Positions 20,184 to 28,934 of a stretch of DNA of 64,000 bases are shown here, in pieces; positions within the stretch are counted from its first letter, which is position 1; the number at the start of each line of letters is the position of its first letter. The notes under the pieces are model-generated. The model did no database searches, was not told where the DNA came from, and worked only from the letters and a program-made list of their open reading frames with translations. Position numbers and translations under genes: made by a program. Source of the DNA: Schizochytrium sp. TIO01 (lineage: Eukaryota > Sar > Bigyra > Thraustochytrida > Thraustochytriidae); NCBI GenBank assembly GCA_004764695.1, contig SMSO01000025.1, forward strand, positions 4,876,862 through 4,940,861. Reading direction: 5' to 3'.

Positions 20184-21863
20184 TTACCGACGAAATACAG
20201 GGATAAAATCTAACGCCTGCAAATTTGCATCCTCACCATCTGCAAGGGGAAATCCATGTTCATCATAGTGCCTCGTGTATAGCATTGTCAAAAGAAAAGG
20301 CGAGTTTCGGTCGGCCACAATGCAGTCACGCAGTGCTTCCACAACAGACAAATGAGACAGATCTGATGCAACGAGACCACAAGTAATTTCGCGAACCCTG
20401 TCATGCTGGATTTGAACCTTTAGTCTTGAACTAGGCACATGGTGTCTTTGACGGTCGTCACCTGCGAAAAGCGAGACCGACGAAAATTGCCAATTTGAAG
20501 ATGAAGAAATGGAGCCTTGTATCGGCATGGAGAAGTCACCTTGAACAGGACCTTGAAGATATCCTGGAACTTGGATAAGGCAATTTTGAAGCCCCGGAGT
20601 CGCGCGTAAAGCAGCTATTGAACTGAATCGGCGTGGCTCTCGTGTGCTTGAGGCACGCGAAGTACTAGACTTCACCGAGTCGAGAACCTCTGTACCTATC
20701 CTCTCATTCAAGCAATATTCCTCTCGACGATAACTGTATATAACTCGGCACTTAGTGCATGTGACACAAACATTGTTTTCTTGCATTGCCTGCAGAAAGT
20801 CAAAGTGCTCATCGCTTGCTTTCTCTCCCCAAAGTTGTACCTTCCCTGTTGCACTTTCATCTTGTATTGTCATGAGAAGCATTCTCCTATGTGGATTCTT
20901 CCCGTGTCGAGAGAGCGATAAAATTCGACCAGACACAGCCACTTCATCATTTAGACGTGACATACGAAGGACTTGTAATAAAGGCTCTACCCGCTGGTGT
21001 CGAACAATAGTAATTTGGCTACCAGGCTTCTTCTCAAGTATGCCACGTTGACGCGCAATGTTTGGAAATATTTTGCAAAGATCATGACGAAGTCTTTCGG
21101 CTTCAGCTGCAAGGGGTCCTGCCCATATCTGCAGCGCTGTTCGGATTCGTGCTTCTTCGTGAGGGACGGCAAAACAATGTTGTCGCTCCGACTGAAAGCC
21201 ATGAATTGATCCAGATTTATTGCGAAAGAAAGTATCATGTAAAAGGATTGTACGGCCTACCAAAGCATGTTCTTGTGCCCATTGGCCTGCCAAGTGAGTA
21301 CAAATGATTGGAAAAAATTTGCAAGAGTGATCTCCCACTTGAAGCCCCCACTGACCCATACCAAGGGGCTGTGCATCGAGGACAACGCATAACACAGATG
21401 AATATTTCCCTGCTTTAACAGCTGAGAGCTTGCACGACCATGGTTTGCCTTTTGAAGACATTTCATTGTCTGATCTTCTTACACCTAGTGCGAGCGCGGA
21501 GCTGTTGATATTGCAGATTGTTTCTGAGTCTTGATAATGCCCTGATCCAGCATCAACACCAAGAGAATATGAAGCTAGATTATCCACAGATTCTGAGTTG
21601 TCTAGATTGTGTCGAGGTGAAGAGGAAGAAGAAGCTACTGGTTCCTCAAGGCCAACTACTTCACCCGTGGTAGTCCCACCTTGCTCTGACGAAGTGATGG
21701 CTGGGTTGACTTTTGTGGTTTCATCACGCCTTGGACGTTTTTTTACATGAACAGTCTGATCTACTTCGTCAGTTGCTACCTGGGCGATACTTCGCTCCCA
21801 CGCATCCACACGTATCTCTTCCTCTTGCGTAAGGCACTTTGATCCAACATCATAAGCCTGCAT
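20184..21863 (-). CDS. OB-fold protein, possible meiotic/repair ssDNA-binding factor (MEIOB- or shieldin-like)
   Basis: The 559-residue product has a low-complexity, charged N-terminal part (1-135) including a basic KKRPRR stretch that could act as a nuclear signal. A first beta-rich module follows (about 140-235, PWSCKLSAVKAGKYSSVLCVVLD...). A linker and a clear OB-fold-like domain come next (about 298-395: NDEVAVSGRILSLSRHG, RRMLLMTIQDESATGKVQLWGE, then NNVCVTCTKCRVIY). The tail contains LTMLYTRHYDEHGFPLAD and LDFIP. The OB pattern is that of RPA-like ssDNA binders. MEIOB/SPATA22 partners or the shieldin subunit SHLD2 are candidates, but no family was identified with certainty. The frame opens upstream of a TTG (21884); the first ATG, at 21863, was used. 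Confidence 0.55.
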   Translation of the reverse strand: MQAYDVGSKCLTQEEEIRVDAWERSIAQVATDEVDQTVHVKKRPRRDETTKVNPAITSSEQGGTTTGEVVGLEEPVASSSSSPRHNLDNSESVDNLASYSLGVDAGSGHYQDSETICNINSSALALGVRRSDNEMSSKGKPWSCKLSAVKAGKYSSVLCVVLDAQPLGMGQWGLQVGDHSCKFFPIICTHLAGQWAQEHALVGRTILLHDTFFRNKSGSIHGFQSERQHCFAVPHEEARIRTALQIWAGPLAAEAERLRHDLCKIFPNIARQRGILEKKPGSQITIVRHQRVEPLLQVLRMSRLNDEVAVSGRILSLSRHGKNPHRRMLLMTIQDESATGKVQLWGEKASDEHFDFLQAMQENNVCVTCTKCRVIYSYRREEYCLNERIGTEVLDSVKSSTSRASSTREPRRFSSIAALRATPGLQNCLIQVPGYLQGPVQGDFSMPIQGSISSSSNWQFSSVSLFAGDDRQRHHVPSSRLKVQIQHDRVREITCGLVASDLSHLSVVEALRDCIVADRNSPFLLTMLYTRHYDEHGFPLADGEDANLQALDFIPVFRR

Positions 21864-22410
21864 CCTTGGTTTGGCCTTCCGCAAAAGGTATATTCATTCA
21901 TTCCTTGCTTTCTTCTTTTAAAAAAACTGAGTTTTTGGACAAGTAAAAGAATTGTATGGGAGCGATTTAGGAGAGAGAGTAAGTTTTGGCTTGATAAATT
22001 GAAGCTTCTATGACAGAAAGGAACTTTGAGACAACTGGGGGTGTTCTTTCTATGTACTCAACTGCGTTATCAACCTGAAATGATTTTTTCAAAATACTCA
22101 AGAAGCAATTTGAAGAAGTTAAATGGTTGCAACGTCTTGAATATACATCAAGGTAGGTTCTCATTAATTTTTATTTTATTTTATTTAAATCTTATCATTA
22201 AGATGATTATTAAATTACATAAAAATAAAAATAAATATAAAAATTCACGAAAAATAATGATATTGAATCTATGTAGATGTTTAATTTAGGAAGAGAAATA
22301 AAAATAGAAATAAAAAGAATAGATAACTTTTAAAAAGAACTATCTACCCAACAATAGCAGGAAAATACAAATCAAATTAGGCGTTGGAGAATGAGCTCTA
22401 GAACTATAAT
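21864..22410. other. AT-rich spacer
   Basis: This spacer runs between the OB-fold gene start and the CCDC13-like gene stop (same strand). It contains a TTTTATTTTATTTTATTTAAAT-like tract near 22168-22190 and otherwise plain AT-rich DNA. It probably holds the promoter of the former and the 3' UTR of the latter. Confidence 0.55.
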
Positions 22411-25062
22411 CTATCGACGCCGAGTTTGCTTGAATGTTGGGGAAGATCGAGTAGGCGAAAGCTTGCGATCCCTCATATCGTATAATTCACTACGGAGGTA
22501 CTCGTTGTCTTTAGTAAGCTGGGAGAGGAGCGCATCGTCTACGTGAGAATCTGAGTTCTGAATACGTCGCTGGGCTTCTAAAGCAGTTTGTTGCACTTGT
22601 CTTTTCATGTCTTCAATAGCTCTTTCATAGGCATCCTTAACTTGTACACCCATCTCTCTCAGGATTCTTATTTCCTCATCCTTTTGGCCAATTGTTTGGG
22701 CAGCAGATGCACGTACAACACGCGTTTCTTCAACTTGAAGTGCAAGCTGATCTCGCAGCTCGCTAAGCTGGTCTGCCATCGGTTGACGTTTTCGCCCCCC
22801 AGCGTTGATGTTACCAAGACGTCGTTCTAGTTCTACTTTGGCTCGCTCAAGTTTCTTGCACTTCCCTAGTGCAGCTTCACGATCTAGAACTGCACGTTCT
22901 AGTTTTTGTTTAAACAGATCAACAAGTTCCCCAAGGCGTTCGTTTTCAACTTTTAAAAGCTTGCTGCTCACCAGATGTCCTTGGTTATCAAGTTCTTCAT
23001 GTGCTTTTTGTACAATATCTCGAGATGCAGCAGCTTTTACACGCTCCATCTCAGTACGCATCTTGACTAATAGTTGGCCTTGACGTTCTATCTGTGCAGT
23101 CTGGTTCATTGCATGTTGTTTAAGCTCTTCAAATTCAATGCTCGATCGAGAAGATTGTTCGAATGACTGAGTTCGTTCACGACAACTACCAAGCTCTCGC
23201 TTAATGCGATCAAGCTCTCGCCGCAGTGCATCCACGAGAGTATCGTCATTGCTCGTCTTCTTGAGCAGAACCTTGAGTTGCTCTTTGTAGCGCTTTGTCT
23301 CCCCTTCAAGAACCTTGCCACGAGCACGAAGAGCATGAATTGTTCGCTTAGCTTCTCCCAGCTCTCCTTCAACTTGCTCATATTCGTTTGCAAGTTTTTC
23401 CATCGCATGTCGACGCTCTTGCTCTATGGTGCGAATATCCCTTGCGGCTCGTGCATCAACGTCAGTGTCACTTCTGTTCACCGAAAAACCTGGAGAATTT
23501 AAGAATCCATCATTTGGATCCTCGCTGTTCTCTGTGCTTTGATGGTTTTGGATGTGAGCTAACTGCGCCTGAGCACGCTTCAATTTATCTTTCAATAGAA
23601 TAATTTTTTGGGCACGACCTCGCCACGCCCCTTTCTTTGCTTCATCATCGATTGTACCCGTTGTCAACTCCTCGAGTAGCTTGTCAAGCTGAGGGCCTTC
23701 TCCAACTTCTCGTAAGAGAACACGCTTCAGACGTTTGGATTCGTTGCTTGCGCGTAAGCACTTTTGTCTCATTTGATCGTATCGATGTTCCATATCTGCC
23801 ATTCGTTCAGCCAACTCTCGATGTACTTGCTCACGAATCTCCTGAATTCGTTGCGGATTGATGTGTTGAGGGTTGTTTTCATCACTGTCTTCATTTTCGT
23901 TACCAACTTGATTTGTACTAAGCTCTCGTTTCACCCGTGCACGTGCTTGGCCTCGAGCTTGAGTCTTTCGTGTCTCATTAAGTTCTTCCTCAAGTTGTTG
24001 AATTCGCGTCTTCTGGCGCTCTAAAGAAAGATGGAGACCTCGATTCTTCTTTGCCAAGGTTACAATTTTGGCGTCACGTTTATCCGGCCCACCTAGTGTA
24101 CTAGCATCTAAACCATCTACTACTCCAGTATCTCCACGCAATGCGCTCATAAGCTGCTCCTGTAGAGCTTCAATTTGCCGATCTTTCTCGTCAAGGATGT
24201 CATTTAAATTTATGTTACTGGAGGCTGATGACTTTGACGAGGCATGGTTTGATAACTTTGCAAGTTCTTGTTCATTGCCAATATGGGCCTTCTCTGAATG
24301 CAATGCTTCTGTAGTTTTATTTATAGAAGCAATCTCCTTACGATGCATCCCACGGGCCATATCATCTGCCAATGCCGCTGCGATAGCCGCCTCTTCTTCA
24401 TCAACATCTTTGTCAAGCATATGTGTGCCCATGTTGTCTTGGTGCCACACTTCTGCACCATCAAAGTTTTCGGAAAGAAAGTGCTCGGTTTCTTCATCGC
24501 TGTCTGAGTCATTGCTACTTTGAAGCTGGTGTCTTGAACATGCTTTGCTTTGAGAAACACTAGAAGAATCTGTTGAAAGATTCTCTTTATTATGTGCTGA
24601 CTCTCGTTGCTGACTACCTTTTAAGCCGACCTTTACCGTTTTAGTACCTCCGGGGCTTGTCAGAATTTCTGTTTTTGAGACGATCGATGGACGTCTCTCC
24701 AGGTCATCACAAAGCGCGTTATGTGAACTATCAACACTTTTCTCTTCGTTACTTGCTATCGTGGTATTTAAGTCTTCCTGTCTCTCAATTGCATCAGGCA
24801 ATGGCATTTGCATATCATTTTTTATGTATGGTGAATCATTCTGAGTGTCTTGTACTCCATTTCCAGCTGATGTTCTTGTCTTACTCACAGATGTTAAGGA
24901 CCTATCATCTCCTTCATTATTCTCATCTAGAGTGTCAATTGGAGGTAGTAGCTGGTCACCCTCGCCTTCAACATAACCCTCCTGCCCTAATAGTTCGTCT
25001 CCTGCTTGAATTTCAGATTGGCCTTTCAAGTTTGGCTCTGATTCTTCTTCAGATTTTGACAT
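22411..25062 (-). CDS. Long coiled-coil protein, CCDC13-like
   Basis: The 883-residue protein has an acidic, Ser-rich disordered N-terminal third (1-280) and then almost continuous heptad-like coiled coil (about 285-865), ending in a Ser/Thr/Arg tail. Two landmarks resemble vertebrate CCDC13, a centriolar-satellite protein linked to cilium formation and DNA damage response. One is KRDAKIVTLAKKNRGL (about 328-343). The other is the block REVGEGPQLDKLL...GAWRGRAQKIILLKDKL (about 451-494). The rest is too repetitive for assignment by eye. If correct, the organism probably makes cilia or flagella at some stage. Start ATG at 25062; the frame has no break. Confidence 0.55.
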   Translation of the reverse strand: MSKSEEESEPNLKGQSEIQAGDELLGQEGYVEGEGDQLLPPIDTLDENNEGDDRSLTSVSKTRTSAGNGVQDTQNDSPYIKNDMQMPLPDAIERQEDLNTTIASNEEKSVDSSHNALCDDLERRPSIVSKTEILTSPGGTKTVKVGLKGSQQRESAHNKENLSTDSSSVSQSKACSRHQLQSSNDSDSDEETEHFLSENFDGAEVWHQDNMGTHMLDKDVDEEEAAIAAALADDMARGMHRKEIASINKTTEALHSEKAHIGNEQELAKLSNHASSKSSASSNINLNDILDEKDRQIEALQEQLMSALRGDTGVVDGLDASTLGGPDKRDAKIVTLAKKNRGLHLSLERQKTRIQQLEEELNETRKTQARGQARARVKRELSTNQVGNENEDSDENNPQHINPQRIQEIREQVHRELAERMADMEHRYDQMRQKCLRASNESKRLKRVLLREVGEGPQLDKLLEELTTGTIDDEAKKGAWRGRAQKIILLKDKLKRAQAQLAHIQNHQSTENSEDPNDGFLNSPGFSVNRSDTDVDARAARDIRTIEQERRHAMEKLANEYEQVEGELGEAKRTIHALRARGKVLEGETKRYKEQLKVLLKKTSNDDTLVDALRRELDRIKRELGSCRERTQSFEQSSRSSIEFEELKQHAMNQTAQIERQGQLLVKMRTEMERVKAAASRDIVQKAHEELDNQGHLVSSKLLKVENERLGELVDLFKQKLERAVLDREAALGKCKKLERAKVELERRLGNINAGGRKRQPMADQLSELRDQLALQVEETRVVRASAAQTIGQKDEEIRILREMGVQVKDAYERAIEDMKRQVQQTALEAQRRIQNSDSHVDDALLSQLTKDNEYLRSELYDMRDRKLSPTRSSPTFKQTRRR

Positions 25063-26614
25063 TTGCGAGCTCCTGGAGTAAGTGATAAAGCAAACTTTAG
25101 TTTATTGTGGTCTGCTTTACAAAGTGAAAGCGACCCCCCCCCCGAGCTCCAATGACTCGCGCTGCAGTTCGCGATGGCGGTATACAACAAGACAACTGGA
25201 CAAATCAGTCAGAAAGTTGTAGCATTCGCAGAACCAAAAGCATGAACTGGCGCTGGAGTGGAGAGAGAGAGCCCTCTTTAAGGTAGCTGGTGCCTACGCA
25301 ATTGTTGACTGTGATGAGTCTTGAAAGGCTGCACCACTCCATACAAAGAAGGCCCAGCGCAATATAAAGAACAGTTTCAACCCAGTGAGGCTTGATAAGG
25401 AATAATTCAAGTTGAGCTGTAGTTCCTTCCTGTCGTAGTTTTGGGCGCTGCTTTCGAGAAAGAGGGAGCTTTATTTGTTGAAAGATGCCATCCATACCAA
25501 CGGCTAATTTTCATAGAGCGCTGTGAGCGAATAGTAGTACGTAGATAAGTACTAGGTAGGACACCTACTACTATGGATAACCAGGGAAATTCAGGAGCTT
25601 ATTTGTTCGTAACTATACCTGGCTTCATAATGCATTCTTATGTCTCTACATGCTAGCAATATAATTAGACAGTGATAATCATATGAGAAGATGAGAGTAT
25701 TCCGTGGCGATTATTAAATGTCAGCAAGAAGTATGAAAGCTATAAATACTTTTGTCCATTGGCTTTGTTCAAGATGAGAGTTCGACCCAAACGGGAGTTT
25801 TATTGACTTGCAGCCTCGGGGAGGCTCTTTGAACGAAAACAATTTACTAAGGTGGTATAGTTTTAGCCAGTCTATATGTAACGCAACACTAGACTCACAA
25901 GACCCCAAGACGTATCAGGCCTAAACTAGATGTAAAATTATACCTCAAGCCCAACTCTAGAGTCTTACTTTTCTTTCCTTCATCTTTCTTTCGTTCTTGC
26001 TTGTCAAGGGCAAACATACAAAGCTGCAGTGACAAGAAATCTAAAGCACTGCTTGAGTTAAGTGATCAACTTTGGAGGCCAACTCAAACAAAATTATTTC
26101 CATTTGTTTTTCTACCTTCTCGCATAATGCACTTATAAACCTTATCGCTAAACTAATACGAATCTATGCGGGAAAAACAAAAAATGCTTAGTATTGCAGG
26201 TATTTAAAATGTTTACACTTTTGAATTCTTGTTCAGAATTCTACTTCATATATTTAAAAAATGATCCTCGAGCTATGTATTCAAGGACCGAAGTCTGAAG
26301 GGATTAAAAAAAGGGAGATAGCATACGACAAAATGAAGATGATAATCTATACTTATTATAAAAAAGAAAAAAGATCGTAAACCCGTGAGATGTGCGAATT
26401 CTTCTAAACGGTAGTTCGAGCGTTTTCTATTCAAGAGGCCATAGTTTCTTCTGATCTTATCAAAGTATTGGTACGGCTTGTGCTGTCATTTCTTAGCAGC
26501 ACATTACAGGCAGAAGCTGGCTTATTCGCAAAGGCAAAAGTGAAAACCATACAAAATCATGTATATCATGAAGTATAAAATTTGTAAGCGTAAGTAAAGG
26601 AGGTGAACATGAAC
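25063..26614. other. 1.55 kb spacer upstream of the CCDC13-like gene
   Basis: A homopolymeric C run (about 11 bases) lies at 25133-25143, just upstream of the CCDC13-like start. A frame of 96 codons (25495 down to 25205, minus strand, ATG start, one hydrophobic stretch) is open but carries no recognisable domain and is not called. ACTAGGTAGGACACCTACTACT at 25550-25573 belongs to the TACCTA/TAGGTA family. Confidence 0.5.
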
Positions 26615-27364
26615 TTAACCATAGTTAAGGCGAAAGACCTGGTTGCCAATAATATAAGAGGCGCCAGACTTTTGAAGAATGAACATTTGAGCGAAACGAA
26701 TTGGGTTCGCGTTATCAAGACTTTCCTGGCCGGTGAGAAAGAGCATGAGAATCTCGGTGCCATTGATCATCTGAATATCAACAGACATGTTGGGGTCGTG
26801 CTGAGCAGGAGGGAGTTCCTTAATGCGGGCCATAATTGCTTCTTGACCAGTTACAGCGTTGCCTTCGAAGCTCAAGGTAGAGCCCTGCTGGTAAAGGTTG
26901 GCGAGTTGCTGCCTCGTCTCGGGGCTTCCATCAAAGTTGGAGTAGTAGAAGTTGAGGAACTGCTTTGCTAGCTCTGCAGCTTCCCCAGGAACGTTAAAGG
27001 CATTGTTCATGCCAAGGCGGAAGATCCAGTTGTGAACATAGTAACCACCAGGGCCGTTGGGGACAAGCTGGTAGGCCTCCTGGTACTGCTGGCCCATCCA
27101 TTCTCCAGTAATAAATACGAGAATGGCACCGGAGCCCAGAGCAGAGTTCTGAGCGTCGGTTGCAGTGATACGCCGAGTGACATTTGCCGGCAGGCCCAAA
27201 CCAGTAATTTTCTGCACAATGGCGTTCTTTCCGTTGACAGTCTCACCTTCAAAGCTCAAGGTACTAACATCCTGAAAGAAATCGCCGAGCTGTTGTTGGT
27301 TAGAATCGACTGCCTGGTAGAAGGCCTGGACAAAGGCATTCGCCACACTGTTAGGATCTGCCAT
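26615..27364 (-). CDS. Tandem NTF2-domain protein
   Basis: NTF2 is a small homodimeric carrier that binds RanGDP and returns it to the nucleus; each subunit is about 125 residues. This 249-residue protein contains two consecutive NTF2 folds, about 3-118 and 127-247. Each starts with the helix [AV]xxFxxxFYxxxDxxxxxLxxxxQ, continues with STLSFEG[EN]xVxGxxAIxxxIxxL and ends with the FxLGMN/FRLNYG strand. The two halves are clearly related but diverged (for example SALGSGAILVFITGEW versus MINGTEILMLFLTGQE). The fusion could form a pseudo-dimer inside one chain. It is not the usual one-domain NTF2, so its Ran-carrier role is not certain. Start ATG at 27364. Confidence 0.88.
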   Translation of the reverse strand: MADPNSVANAFVQAFYQAVDSNQQQLGDFFQDVSTLSFEGETVNGKNAIVQKITGLGLPANVTRRITATDAQNSALGSGAILVFITGEWMGQQYQEAYQLVPNGPGGYYVHNWIFRLGMNNAFNVPGEAAELAKQFLNFYYSNFDGSPETRQQLANLYQQGSTLSFEGNAVTGQEAIMARIKELPPAQHDPNMSVDIQMINGTEILMLFLTGQESLDNANPIRFAQMFILQKSGASYIIGNQVFRLNYG

Positions 27365-28934
27365 TGTGTTGGAGGAGGGTCGAGTTTTGTGAAAATTTGT
27401 AAAAGTAGAATGAGATTTGTTTCAAAAACTGTTGCGTGAAGTCAGCTTTGAAACGCTAGCAAAGAGGTAACTTCGAAAGTTACTTCTTTAAAATGATTCA
27501 AGGATACGTGCAAACTTGCACTCCTTGTGGTTGTTTGTTTGGTATTGAGCAAACACAAACAGTCGACCGAAGATCTCGATCAACAAGTTTGAGCTTGAGT
27601 TGGTTTGACCTATCCGCCCTCAAGCAAAATGAAAAGTGCGCGATCTCGTACGCGCGAGATTCGCAGTTGTCCTGCGGGCAGTATCCGCTTGCCACTCACA
27701 AGGGAGCAAGCCACCAATCAGGTCTGGTGAGAGGACCTAGGTAGTGACTCGCTGAGGAGCGGCAGTTTTTGCTTTCGACGATCCAATCAAAGCATATCTT
27801 ATAAACTACTAGGAGTCACCTACCTAACTAGTTACTACCCTGAAAAATACAATCTAATGTAAAGAATGAATAAGAGTACTCATAGAAGTTGCATGGTTAC
27901 CTACCACGGTCTATTGGTAGAGGACTTGATTAGGCAATTTAGGTAAGCACTCCTACTACCTGCTAAAACCTCTAAATAACTACCCTGCCATTCAAAGCAT
28001 TCCAACAACTTGTCCTTTTTTTAACTAGTAGGAATTAAAAAAAAGATTTTGACTTTTTATGTTTTATAATAATAATGATAATGATACCACTATTTCATTT
28101 CATCTAGTTTTTTATATAGGCCTATATTTTAAAGATAAAAATATAAAAACGCTCTTACATCAACTAATAATAAAGTTGAACTAGGTACTATTGGTAAATA
28201 GTACCAGGTATCTTAGTTCAATGATATCTCTTCATTTAATCATGTATCGATATATATGATATATGAAGTTATAAAAGGCAAATTACATTAATCCATAAAT
28301 AAGAAAGACTCATAGTTGTACATTTTCAGTAATGCGTGATCATCGTTTTGGCTGAGCAACTTGAAGTCAAAGAATTTAAGGAGTTTCCTCTGAGAGTTAT
28401 TTCAACAGCGTGTACCCTAGGTGTTAGGTGTAAAAAAGTATTTCACAGGATATTGCAACTCCTATTAATCCTTCGACTTGGGTACCAAGCTAGAACTTAA
28501 GCCAAAGCAACAGCTACCCCAGAGAGAAGGAAATGATTCTCACATCTACGGTGGGTGTGGAGATGACAGTTTCTTCTGAAAAGAAACCAAAGACAACAAG
28601 GAAGTGGGAATGGTCTTCTTGTCAAGTAAGATTTAAAGGACTATGACGATAAGTTGCTAGTCCTGGAGACAAGCGTGCTCCGAAATGGGGGTATCACTCA
28701 GACATAATATTATCTTCCAGGTTCCGAATTAGAAGACGATGTCAATCAAAGGGATATTCGTAATGCTCAAATTTCGGAGACTGCACCAATATGGAGATAT
28801 TAAATATAGTTTGGGGTTGGTCACTGAAGAGCCTTTGAAGTATGAACTTTGTTCATACTGTCCTAGTCTTGGCTATTTTATACCACAATAGCATGCGGAG
28901 AAAACGAAAGAACTATTTAAAAAAATACTATACT
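27365..28934. other. 1.6 kb spacer upstream of the NTF2 gene
   Basis: This stretch holds the promoter of the NTF2-like gene, with a CCAAT box-like CACCAATCAGG near 27713. It also holds dense TAGGTA/TACCTA words (27738-27760, 27810-27840, 27900-27960, 28180-28210) and the exonuclease gene 3' flank. No gene is supported. Confidence 0.5.

Noticed and set aside
25205-25495. Minus-strand ATG frame of 96 codons with a hydrophobic stretch, upstream of the CCDC13-like gene.
   Set aside because: Length is within chance expectation; no signature. It may be part of the 5' leader. It would be reconsidered if transcribed and conserved.
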